Of a stretch of 64,000 nt of DNA, positions 50,059 to 57,889 are shown piece after piece; position 1 is the stretch's first letter, and every line of letters starts with the position of its first letter. Position numbers and translations under genes: made by a program. The stretch comes from Thermoleptolyngbya sichuanensis A183 (lineage in GTDB: Bacteria; Cyanobacteriota; Cyanobacteriia; Elainellales; Elainellaceae): contig NZ_CP053661.1 in the NCBI RefSeq assembly GCF_013177315.1, positions 4,650,001-4,714,000 of the forward strand, in the 5' to 3' direction. Below the pieces are notes generated by a model that saw only the letters and a list, made by a program, of their open reading frames with translations, was not told the origin of the DNA and made no database searches.

Positions 50059-50582
50059 AGTGCGCTTTGAGAGTTGATCTGCACCAAGCAATGCTTCAAG
50101 TTGTTTACTACAGGGTGTCCCTAGCAACGCTGAACCTACCTCAACAACTGAGCTTGCGCTGTCGAGAATCCTGCATCAGTCCTGAAAAGTTAAGCGCATT
50201 GCCTGCACAGATTGCCTGCACAGATTCAGTTCAGCTCAACAAATCATTTAAGCGATAGCAGGCGAAACAGCGCAAAATCAATACTCAGCAAACCTAATGA
50301 GGACACTGCTGGAAGGGCGCAGGTGAGCAGTGCCCTTGGCTTAGTTTGGTTCAGCGTAAGGTGTACTGTATACACATCCGAAGCGGCGAAACGTGACCCA
50401 GGCTACAATTTGCGATCGCCAACTTTTGAAAATTCATTAAGAACCTTGTCAAAACTGGCAAAACTACCGTCTTAAAAACTCTTTGCCTTAATTCCCAGGT
50501 TTTGTGTCAAGAACTACAGAATCCCTTCCTGCTTAGCTGCCCAAATGGAGGGCATCTTGAATGCGTCAAGGGTTTTCTCATC
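50059..50582. promoter_or_regulatory. Shared divergent promoter region of the ABC transporter
   Basis: 524 bases between the binding-protein gene and the ATPase gene, so both promoters lie here. TGTATACA, a perfect 8-bp palindrome, is present at about 50367-50374. TTGTCAAAACTGGCAAAAC near 50447-50465 has direct repeats. No NtcA-type GTA-N8-TAC site was confirmed. Confidence 0.4.
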
Positions 50583-51410
50583 ATGGTTCAATCCGAAACA
50601 ATCGACAGCGCTGCAAAAACCGACAAGCCTGTCATTCTGGAGTTCGATCGCATTGGTCTGCAATACCAAGTCGATGGCAATCCGCGACGCATTATCGACG
50701 AGATTTCGCTGAACATTGCCGAGGGCGAGTTTGTGTCGTTTGTCGGGCCGAGCGGCTGCGGCAAAACATCGATTCTGCGGATGGTGTCGGGTCTATCGCC
50801 CGCGCCCCTGGGAGAAATCCGATTTCGCGGAAAAAAGATTACCCAACCGCTGAAAAACGTTGGCATTGCCTTTCAAAACCCGGTGCTAATGCCCTGGCGC
50901 AATACGCTGGCAAACGTGATGCTGCCGCTGGAGGTAGTGGAGCCGTATAAGCAAGAAATTCGCAATCCCAGCCGCAAGGCAATCCACGCTCGCGCTGCGG
51001 AAGAGCTGCTGGCTACGGTGGGGCTGAAGGACTTTGCGAAGCAGTATCCCTGGCAGTTGTCGGGTGGAATGCGCCAGCGGGCTTCGCTATGTCGGGCGCT
51101 GATTCACAAACCTGAAATTTTGCTGCTCGATGAGCCGTTTGGGGCGCTGGATGCCTTCACTCGTGAAGAGATGTGGGTGATGCTGCAAGAGCTATGGATG
51201 CACAATCGCTGCACCTGCATTTTGATTACCCACGACCTGCGAGAAGCGGTGTTTTTGTCTGACACGGTGTATGTCATGGGGCCGCGACCTAGCTCGATTA
51301 TTTACAAAGTGGACGTATCGCTGCCGCGCCCCACTACGCCAGACATGATGCTATCGGACGACTTTAACCACATTGTGGCCGACCTGCGTCGCCACATTCA
51401 TCGCAACTAG
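50583..51410 (+). CDS. NitT/TauT-type ABC transporter ATPase
   Basis: A 275-residue ATPase from the ATG at 50583 (MVQSETIDSAAKTDKPVILE); a longer start at 50502 is less likely. Walker A is GPSGCGKTS, the Q-loop QNPVLMPWRN, the signature QLSGGMRQRASLCRALIH, Walker B LLLDEPFGALD and the switch ITHDLREAV. It belongs to the TauB/SsuB group, which powers uptake of sulfonates, nitrate or similar solutes. Its permease follows 93 bases downstream, and its binding protein is divergent upstream. Confidence 0.93.
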   Translation: MVQSETIDSAAKTDKPVILEFDRIGLQYQVDGNPRRIIDEISLNIAEGEFVSFVGPSGCGKTSILRMVSGLSPAPLGEIRFRGKKITQPLKNVGIAFQNPVLMPWRNTLANVMLPLEVVEPYKQEIRNPSRKAIHARAAEELLATVGLKDFAKQYPWQLSGGMRQRASLCRALIHKPEILLLDEPFGALDAFTREEMWVMLQELWMHNRCTCILITHDLREAVFLSDTVYVMGPRPSSIIYKVDVSLPRPTTPDMMLSDDFNHIVADLRRHIHRN

Positions 51411-51503
51411 CGCAGCATCATTTTTTCTATTCTCATTTTTCTATTCTGCTTTATATTCCGCTTTGCCTCCGCAATCCCTGCTTTTACCATTCTTCTGGTT
51501 ATC

Positions 51504-52283
51504 ATGACTACGTTCGATCGCCTTGAAAAATTCTCTCGTACCAAATCTGCCAGCATTATATTTCCAGCGGTGGCAACCGTGCTGCTGTTTGTGTTTTGGG
51601 AGCTGATGGTGCGGTTGTTCAATATTCCCAGCTACAATCTGCCAGCCCCGTCTGCAATTTTGCAATCGGCGATCGCCCGCAGTTCGGCTTTGTGGGAGAA
51701 TTCTATGCAAACGCTGTTCACGACCTTGGCAGGGTTTCTGCTGGCGATTCTGGCGGGTGTGATTCTCGGTTTCATGATTGGCTATTCGCGGCTGGCATAC
51801 ATTGTGCTGTACCCGCTGCTGGTTGGGTTCAATACCATTCCTAAGGTGGCGCTTGTTCCGCTATTTGCGCTGTGGTTTGGAATTGGCACGATTCCGGCCA
51901 TCCTCACAGCGTTCCTGCTGGCATTCTTCCCAATTGCGGTCAACGTGGCGCTGGGGCTGGATACGGTGGAACCAGAGATGAAGGACGTGATGCGATCGCT
52001 CGGCGCATCTCAGCTCGAGATTTTTCAGAAAATCGGCTTTCCCCACGTCATGCCCTATGTCTTTGCATCGCTGAAGGTGGCAATTTCGCTGGCGTTTGTG
52101 GGGGCAGTGATTTCGGAAACTGTCGCTTCCAACAAGGGCATTGGCTACCTCATTGTCACCGCCAGTTCCAACTTTGACGTACCACTGGGGTTTGCGGGTC
52201 TGATGGTGCTGGCAATTATGGGGACTGCGCTCTACGGATTCTTCGCGGCGGCTGAAAAATACCTAATCTACTGGGCCCGTTAG
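51504..52283 (+). CDS. NitT/TauT-type ABC transporter permease
   Basis: A 259-residue permease with about six hydrophobic segments and the EAA loop MKDVMRSLGASQLEIFQKIG, followed by FPHVMPYVFASLKVAISLAF. It belongs to the SsuC/TauC group and forms the channel with the ATPase at 50583. The gene ends inside the convergent amino-acid-binding protein gene, overlapping by 68 bases. An ATG start at 51504 is preceded by TTATC only, with no clear ribosome-binding site. Confidence 0.92.
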   Translation: MTTFDRLEKFSRTKSASIIFPAVATVLLFVFWELMVRLFNIPSYNLPAPSAILQSAIARSSALWENSMQTLFTTLAGFLLAILAGVILGFMIGYSRLAYIVLYPLLVGFNTIPKVALVPLFALWFGIGTIPAILTAFLLAFFPIAVNVALGLDTVEPEMKDVMRSLGASQLEIFQKIGFPHVMPYVFASLKVAISLAFVGAVISETVASNKGIGYLIVTASSNFDVPLGFAGLMVLAIMGTALYGFFAAAEKYLIYWAR

Positions 52284-53166
52284 ATCGGTGCTGCTCGACC
52301 ACCTGCCGAAAATGGGTCACGGTGTCCGTCGTCTCCCAGGGAACAGCGCCCTGCGGCCCAAACCAGCGCTCAAGCGACTGTGTCGCTGTCGTTTCTCCCG
52401 TCAGCACGCCTTGCATAAAGCGAATCAGGCTTTGATTCACCTGGGCACGAAACGGCAGATCCTGTTTGGGTAACAGACAACCATACACCTCGCGGCTAAA
52501 AGGCTGGGGAGGAATGACTTCATAAGCGTCGGGATCGGGGAGCGATCGCCGCAATCCCTCCAGCAAGATGCCGTCGCTGGCCAGCGCGTCAATCCGTCCC
52601 TGTTGTAGCAAAGACAGCCCCTCAGCGCGATCGCCCACGGACACAATTCGCGCCAGCGGCAGCCGCCTGCGAATTAGCTCTGCGTTAGTTGTGCCCGATA
52701 CGCCGCCAACTCGTAACCGATTGCCCGAAAGCCCCTGCCCCCGCGCCAGCAAAAACTGCGTCCCTGTCACGAAATAGCCGACCGAAAAATCCACCATCGA
52801 CTCGCGGCTGAGGGTAATGCTGCTTGTGCCACAGGCTACGTCCAATGCGCCCTGGCTAACCTGGGCAAACTGCTCTGCTGCCGTCGTAGGCACCAGTTCT
52901 AGCTGAATCCTCTGCCCCAAGCTGCGAGACAAATCCGCCTGCATTCGCCGCAGCAGGTCAACCGAATATCCCATCGGTTCGCCCGACTCATCCAGCGTGC
53001 CAAACGGTGCAGCATCCGTACGAACCCCCGCCCTCAGCACGCCCGTCCGCTGAATTTTCTCCAGACGCGCCTCTGCCCAAGCGGGAGCCAGCATCCCCAG
53101 CCACAGCAGCAGCCCCAAGCTCGCCAATCTACCCCGCCTCGCAGTCCTGCGTTTGTTTCGAGACAT
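52216..53166 (-). CDS. Periplasmic amino-acid-type binding protein
   Basis: A 316-residue protein with a cleavable signal peptide (RLASLGLLLWLGMLAPAWAEA). The mature protein is a type II periplasmic binding fold (SBP_bac_3): LRAGVRTDAAPFGTLDESGE, GYSVDLLRRMQADLSRSLGQ, LDVACGTSSITLSRESMVDF and GIDALASDG-like RIDALASDGILLEG. It is likely to bind a polar amino acid, but no permease or ATPase partner is adjacent. The C-terminal ~22 residues are encoded in the overlap with the permease gene and read PSRLGIFQPPRRIRRAQSP, which does not look family-like. Confidence 0.85.
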   Translation of the reverse strand: MSRNKRRTARRGRLASLGLLLWLGMLAPAWAEARLEKIQRTGVLRAGVRTDAAPFGTLDESGEPMGYSVDLLRRMQADLSRSLGQRIQLELVPTTAAEQFAQVSQGALDVACGTSSITLSRESMVDFSVGYFVTGTQFLLARGQGLSGNRLRVGGVSGTTNAELIRRRLPLARIVSVGDRAEGLSLLQQGRIDALASDGILLEGLRRSLPDPDAYEVIPPQPFSREVYGCLLPKQDLPFRAQVNQSLIRFMQGVLTGETTATQSLERWFGPQGAVPWETTDTVTHFRQVVEQHRSNGPSRLGIFQPPRRIRRAQSP

Positions 53167-53206
53167 CCGCCTCTCCTAACTCCAATCCTCAACCTTACTC
53201 CAATCC

Positions 53207-53662
53207 TCAACCTTTCGCCAGCTTCAAAATTTTCTGGGCAACCGCCTCGTCTACCGGCATCACCGATAGGCGATTGCCCTGGCGCACCACCAGCAGTTCC
53301 TCTGACGAAAAGGTTTGCCGCAGTTGTTCCAGCGTCACTATCTGAGGAAACTGCTCCACAAACTCGACCTGCACCGTGCGCCAGCGGGGATTGTCCTGCG
53401 GCGACTTGGCATCGTAATACTTGCTCTTGGGGTCAAACTGCGTCGGGTCTACGATATCCGGCTGCGACACCTGCATCAGCCCCACAATTCCCGGCGGCGT
53501 GGCGTTGGAGTGATAGAAAAACGCGCGATCGCCCACCTCCATTGATCGCAAGAAATTTCGCGCCTGATAGTTTCGCACGCCATCCCAAATCGTCTGGCGA
53601 TCGCGCTCCAGGTCTTCAATGCTATACACATCTGGTTCCGATTTCATCAGCCAATAGCGCAT
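53207..53662 (-). CDS. EVE domain protein
   Basis: A 151-residue EVE-domain protein (thymocyte nuclear protein 1 / PUA-like fold). Landmarks are YWLMKSEPDVYSIEDLERDR, the aromatic-rich WDGVRNYQARNFLRSMEVGD and FYHSNATPPGIVGLMQV, and the closing LSVMPVDEAVAQKILKL. EVE domains bind modified bases in DNA or RNA in other systems; the role here is unknown. It is 40 bases from the binding-protein gene and 137 bases from UPF0182, all on the minus strand. Confidence 0.92.
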   Translation of the reverse strand: MRYWLMKSEPDVYSIEDLERDRQTIWDGVRNYQARNFLRSMEVGDRAFFYHSNATPPGIVGLMQVSQPDIVDPTQFDPKSKYYDAKSPQDNPRWRTVQVEFVEQFPQIVTLEQLRQTFSSEELLVVRQGNRLSVMPVDEAVAQKILKLAKG

Positions 53663-53799
53663 CAGTGGTTCGAGGTCAGGGGTTACGGGTTAGGGGTTAG
53701 GGGAATGCAAAGCAGGGAAAAAGCGTATTCCCGCAATGCTTTGACCCTTCATGACTGCAACGCTCCCCCACGGCAACGCTCCCCGACAGCAACGCTCCC

Positions 53800-56700
53800 T
53801 CACGGCAACGCCCCCTCTACCCCAGTCTCCGGCAGCGGCCGCACGATGGTTCCATTGGGGGGTGCTTCAGGATTCGCGTCAACAGTGCCATCGGCAGGAG
53901 TCCCATCCACCGGAGCCTCTGCAAAGATGGCATCGAGGGCCTGCTGGAGCGTTTCCGCCATAACGATGCGGTTTCCATAGGCCACGATGACCCTTGTGAG
54001 GGTGGGCAGACGGTTTTGATCTGCCTGGAGGTACAGCGGCTCGACATAGAGCAACGAGTCCTCCACGGGGATCACTAGCAGATTACCCTGGATCGCCCGC
54101 GAACCCTGCCGATTCCACAGCGAAATCTGCTGAGAAATCAGCGGATCTTGGTTAATGCGGGCTTCGATTTGCTCTGGGCCAAAGATCAGCCGCTGCTTGG
54201 GGAAGCGATAGAGCAGCACTTTGCCATAATTTTCACCATCGGAGCGAGCCGCCAGCCAGCCAATCAGGTTTGTGCGCTGGGACGGCGTGAAGAGGCGCAG
54301 CAGAACAAATTCTTCCGCATCGGCGATGGGCAGCTTGGTAATCAGGTAATAGGGCGCAACAATTTGCGACTCGTTAGCGTAAATTTCATTCGGTTCGCGC
54401 CATTCGTCTTCGCGGTTGTAGAAGATTTGCGGATCAGTCATGTGGTAAGTCATGAGCTGGTTCGACTGCACCTGATAGTAGTCCTGCGGATAGCGAATGT
54501 GATTGCGGAGAGCCGGGGGCATGGAGTCGAACGGGCGGAACATCTGAGGCAGCAGACGGCTCCAGGACTGGATGATCGGGTCGCTGGGGTCGGCAATATA
54601 GAAGGTGACGCTGCCGTTGTAGGCATCGACGACAATCTTGACGGAGTTGCGAATGTAGTTGAAATCGTTGTTGCGCGGGTCGGAATAGGGGTAGCGATCG
54701 CTCGTCGTGTAGGCATCAATAACCCAGTACAGCGAACTGGGCGGCGAGTCGGTGTTGCTAATCTTTTCATCTAGTTCAACTGCGACCGGGTAGGGGTCAC
54801 GGTCAAACCGCAGGAAGGGGGCGATCGCCTGCACCCGCTTGACGATATTGCGGCGATAGAGCAACTGCGATTCTCCCGTCAACTGGTCGCTAAACAGCAT
54901 TCGCCAGTCGTTGAGATGCCGCGCAAACAGCAGTCGCCGCCAATAAGACCCGATGGGGATGCCGCCACTGCCGCTGTAGGTGTTGTAGACGTTTTCGCCG
55001 CCGCTGGGATAGTCCAACTCTAGGGCGCGAGTGCGCGTCAGCACGAAGTTATTGGTCAGTTCGCCAAAATAAATGCGGGGATTGTCGGTCGGCAGCAGGG
55101 CAGGAATGCGCGGATCGCTTACAACTTGCTCCACGCCTTCGACAAAGTAGCTGGGTAAGCCACCCTCATCGGCGGTGTTCACTGGGCTGACCGTAAAGCC
55201 ATAGCCGTGGGTGTAAATGAGGTGTTGGTTTACCCAGGTTTGGGCATCGGCGGGCACGCCGCTATAGTCCAGTTCGCGGGCCGCGATCAGGACTTGCCGT
55301 AGGCCAATCGTGCCCTGAGTGGTCGGCAGCTGGTAACGGTCGAGGTCGGCATCGGGAAATTCGTAGTAGGGGCGGATGCGCTGAAGCTGGCGGTTCGTCT
55401 CCAGCAGCGGGCGCGAGTCCCATAGGCGGATGTTGTCGATGGTGAGGTTGTTAGCTTGCAGATCCTCCCGCGTCAGGTCGGTCTGGGGGTCAAAGATATC
55501 GTCCTGAATGACCTGTAGGTTAAACGCATCTCGCGTGAGGGCGATGGTGCGCTGAATGTAAGGCGTTTCCAGCGCCAGTTCGTTGGGCTGCACAACGAAG
55601 CTTTGCACTACAAAAGGAATCAGCGTCGTGGCGATCGCCGCAACAGCCAGATGCAGCATCGGCCCCCAAAACAGCGGCGGCACTCGACGCGGCAGCAGCG
55701 CCACGGTTTCCTCCGCCCCCAGCCCAGAGCGCAGCGGCAAATCAACCGCAGCCCCCGACCACTGGGCATATTCTGCAATTCGCTCTTCGCGCGATCGCCA
55801 GCCCCGGAGCGATAGAGCAGAATCCGCCGAAGCCGATGGGACGCGACCGCGAGACTGCGAAGCGAACGGTGGCAACCCTGGTGTCGCTGCGGTTCGAGAA
55901 ACAAAGCCCCGATTCGGCAGACTGGCCGCCCCCCGCAGCGGCGCAGCCGACACCGCCGGAACCGCCCGCCAGCGCTGCGAGGCGATCGCCTGCCACAGCA
56001 AAATCACCCCCAACACCAGCGCCGCCACTGCTAAGATGCTGTGAATCGGCAGCCGCACATGGACATTGGTAAAGCCAGCCCCGTAGGCCACGCCGCTGGT
56101 GGAATACAGCAGCCCGTAGCGATTGAGCCAGTGAGCCAGGGCGATCGCCAGCATCAGCACCCCACCCAGCCCACAGAGATGACGCAACTGCGGCAGCGAC
56201 CAGCCCAAAAATTTCCCCTCGCTGAGGCTGTCGCCCGCCAGCAAATAGACCAGCACCACCGACAGCAGCCCCAGCAGCGTCAGCCCCATCGCCCAATAGG
56301 ACAGCAACTCCAGCGCAGGCAACCGAAACACATAAAAGCCAATATCTTGACCAAACAGCGGATCGGCTCGGTCAAAGGGCGTGGGCGAAGCGGCGAGCAG
56401 CAGTTTGGCCCAATATTCCGACAGCACCAGCCCAAAGCCCAGACTGGTGAGCAGCGCCCAGCCCCACAGCAGCACTCGCGGATACACCAGCAGCCCCACC
56501 GCCAGCCCCAGAATCATCAGCGCCAACCACGGCTGCTGAAAGCTCTGAATCAACAGTTGCCCTAGCACCTCAGCGCGAAATCGCACTGGGACTTGGACGG
56601 CAGGGGTATAGACGCTGAGGGCTGGCCGCCAGTGGCTAATCGCCACGCCCGCGTGATAGGCCAGCGCCGCACTCATCAACAGGCTGATGCCCGACACCAG

Positions 56701-57009
56701 CACCGCCAGTGGACGCAGCCGCAGCCCCCCAAACCGGGGAATCGCAGTCAGGTTCAGGTGTGGGTCAGAATGTCGATGGGCGATCGCCAAATTTCCCCAC
56801 AGAAACACCAGGCTCAGCCCAAACCCCAGCAGCCCCAGCCCTCCCTGCACACCCAGCCGCAGCCAAAACACCCGCAGATGCTCCACCCGCTGAAACCACA
56901 GCCCCTCTGCAACCAGCAGCCGCAGCAAATCGAGCAGCAGCAGACCTCCCACCCCGGCTAGCGGGATGGCATAACGGCGCGGGAGTCGGAGCCAGCAGGG
57001 AAGGGGCAT
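53800..57009 (-). CDS. UPF0182 family membrane protein
   Basis: A 1069-residue protein of the UPF0182 family, which is common in cyanobacteria and actinobacteria and has no established function. The N-terminal ~330 residues hold about seven hydrophobic segments (for example LVLSEYWAKLLLAASPTPFD region, GQDIGFYVFRLPALELLSYW). The large extracytoplasmic part contains family landmarks such as YGFTVSPVNTADEGGLPSYF, RIYFGELTNNFVLT and PYPVAVELDEKISNTDSPPS. The end is proline-rich (DANPEAPPNGTIVRPLPE). A R/S-rich linker interrupts the membrane region near residues 360-410. Length is within the family range. Confidence 0.93.
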   Translation of the reverse strand: MPLPCWLRLPRRYAIPLAGVGGLLLLDLLRLLVAEGLWFQRVEHLRVFWLRLGVQGGLGLLGFGLSLVFLWGNLAIAHRHSDPHLNLTAIPRFGGLRLRPLAVLVSGISLLMSAALAYHAGVAISHWRPALSVYTPAVQVPVRFRAEVLGQLLIQSFQQPWLALMILGLAVGLLVYPRVLLWGWALLTSLGFGLVLSEYWAKLLLAASPTPFDRADPLFGQDIGFYVFRLPALELLSYWAMGLTLLGLLSVVLVYLLAGDSLSEGKFLGWSLPQLRHLCGLGGVLMLAIALAHWLNRYGLLYSTSGVAYGAGFTNVHVRLPIHSILAVAALVLGVILLWQAIASQRWRAVPAVSAAPLRGAASLPNRGFVSRTAATPGLPPFASQSRGRVPSASADSALSLRGWRSREERIAEYAQWSGAAVDLPLRSGLGAEETVALLPRRVPPLFWGPMLHLAVAAIATTLIPFVVQSFVVQPNELALETPYIQRTIALTRDAFNLQVIQDDIFDPQTDLTREDLQANNLTIDNIRLWDSRPLLETNRQLQRIRPYYEFPDADLDRYQLPTTQGTIGLRQVLIAARELDYSGVPADAQTWVNQHLIYTHGYGFTVSPVNTADEGGLPSYFVEGVEQVVSDPRIPALLPTDNPRIYFGELTNNFVLTRTRALELDYPSGGENVYNTYSGSGGIPIGSYWRRLLFARHLNDWRMLFSDQLTGESQLLYRRNIVKRVQAIAPFLRFDRDPYPVAVELDEKISNTDSPPSSLYWVIDAYTTSDRYPYSDPRNNDFNYIRNSVKIVVDAYNGSVTFYIADPSDPIIQSWSRLLPQMFRPFDSMPPALRNHIRYPQDYYQVQSNQLMTYHMTDPQIFYNREDEWREPNEIYANESQIVAPYYLITKLPIADAEEFVLLRLFTPSQRTNLIGWLAARSDGENYGKVLLYRFPKQRLIFGPEQIEARINQDPLISQQISLWNRQGSRAIQGNLLVIPVEDSLLYVEPLYLQADQNRLPTLTRVIVAYGNRIVMAETLQQALDAIFAEAPVDGTPADGTVDANPEAPPNGTIVRPLPETGVEGALP

Positions 57010-57099
57010 AGGAAAGAAGCGGGAGAACCGAGAGAGGCAGCAAGGGATCGGGTGTCAGAAGACTCGACCAGAATCCTGGGGTGGAATCCTAGTCTTGAA

Positions 57100-57621
57100 C
57101 TAATCCTCATGCTGCCAGTCGAGGAGTTGTCGCCATTCGCGGACGGCAAAGGGAGGAATCGTCAATTCGAGCGATCGCCCCTCTTCTAACGGTAGCGCCA
57201 ACCGCAGGGGCATGTCGGTTTGCAAGCGTAACATTGTGTCTCGAAAATCGTACTCGCCAACATTTCCTGCCAAATCATCATTCAGGCGAGACGTGCCAAA
57301 GACATCGGGAGCAGTCCACTGTTCACCGCTCCCGGTGGAAATGCTGAGCGGCTGGGCATGGGCCAAGTAGGCCGCCCCTGGATAGCCCACCAGCCGCAGC
57401 CGAAAATCCACGACCTGTCCATCGCGCACCCGCTTAAACAGCACCGCCTGCCACGCATGATCCGACTCGTCTCGCAGCGTTTGGAGCGATCGCACCATCA
57501 CCTGCCCCCCACCCTCCAGATAGGGATGAATCAGGGCAATCGCAGGCAACGCCCACCCCAACCACAGCACTACGCCGCACAACAGAACCAGACCCCAACG
57601 CCCCAGCCGTTGAATTTCCAT
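57100..57621 (-). CDS. DUF3122 protein
   Basis: A 173-residue protein starting at the ATG at 57621 (MEIQRLGRWGLVLLCGVVLW), chosen for the AAGG 8 bases upstream; ATG 57636 is five residues longer. The N-terminus is a signal peptide or anchor (LLCGVVLWLGWALPAIALIH). The rest is a DUF3122 domain, cyanobacteria-specific and of unknown function (VRSLQTLRDESDHAWQAVLF, FDFRDTMLRLQTDMP-like EYDFRDTMLRLQTDMPLRLA). A periplasmic or thylakoid-lumen location is inferred. The open frame runs on upstream through a CT/GA simple-repeat tract, which should not be included. Confidence 0.82.
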   Translation of the reverse strand: MEIQRLGRWGLVLLCGVVLWLGWALPAIALIHPYLEGGGQVMVRSLQTLRDESDHAWQAVLFKRVRDGQVVDFRLRLVGYPGAAYLAHAQPLSISTGSGEQWTAPDVFGTSRLNDDLAGNVGEYDFRDTMLRLQTDMPLRLALPLEEGRSLELTIPPFAVREWRQLLDWQHED

Positions 57622-57734
57622 AAGCCAACCTTGCATGATGCTCTGGTTCTTATATAGCAGGGAGCCGGAGATTCCGGGGGGATTGATGCCGCCGTTCATG
57701 AATTCTCCCAACAACGGAATCTCGATTTTAGATT

Positions 57735-57872
57735 TCAGATTTTCGTTCTTCCTTCTTCGCTCTTCGCTCTTCCTTCTTCGTTCTTCCTTCTTCGCTCTTC
57801 GCTCTTCCTTCTTCGTTCTTCGCTTTCGCTCTTCGCTCTTCCTTCTTCCCTCTTCCTTCTTCCCTTTTCCAC
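57735..57872. repeat. GA/CT-rich simple repeat tract
   Basis: About 140 bases on the plus strand built from CTTC and CTTCG words (TTCCTTCTTCGCTCTTCGCT), so the minus strand is GAAGAGCG-rich. It lies just downstream of the O-GlcNAc transferase gene. A similar, shorter tract is at 63838-63898. Confidence 0.85.
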
Positions 57873-57889
57873 CAACCCCCTCCCCTCCC

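Noticed and set aside
50355-50380. An NtcA site upstream of the ABC transporter genes (GTA-N8-TAC)
   Set aside because: The palindromic TGTATACA is present, but no GTA and TAC with exactly eight bases between could be fitted at the right place.
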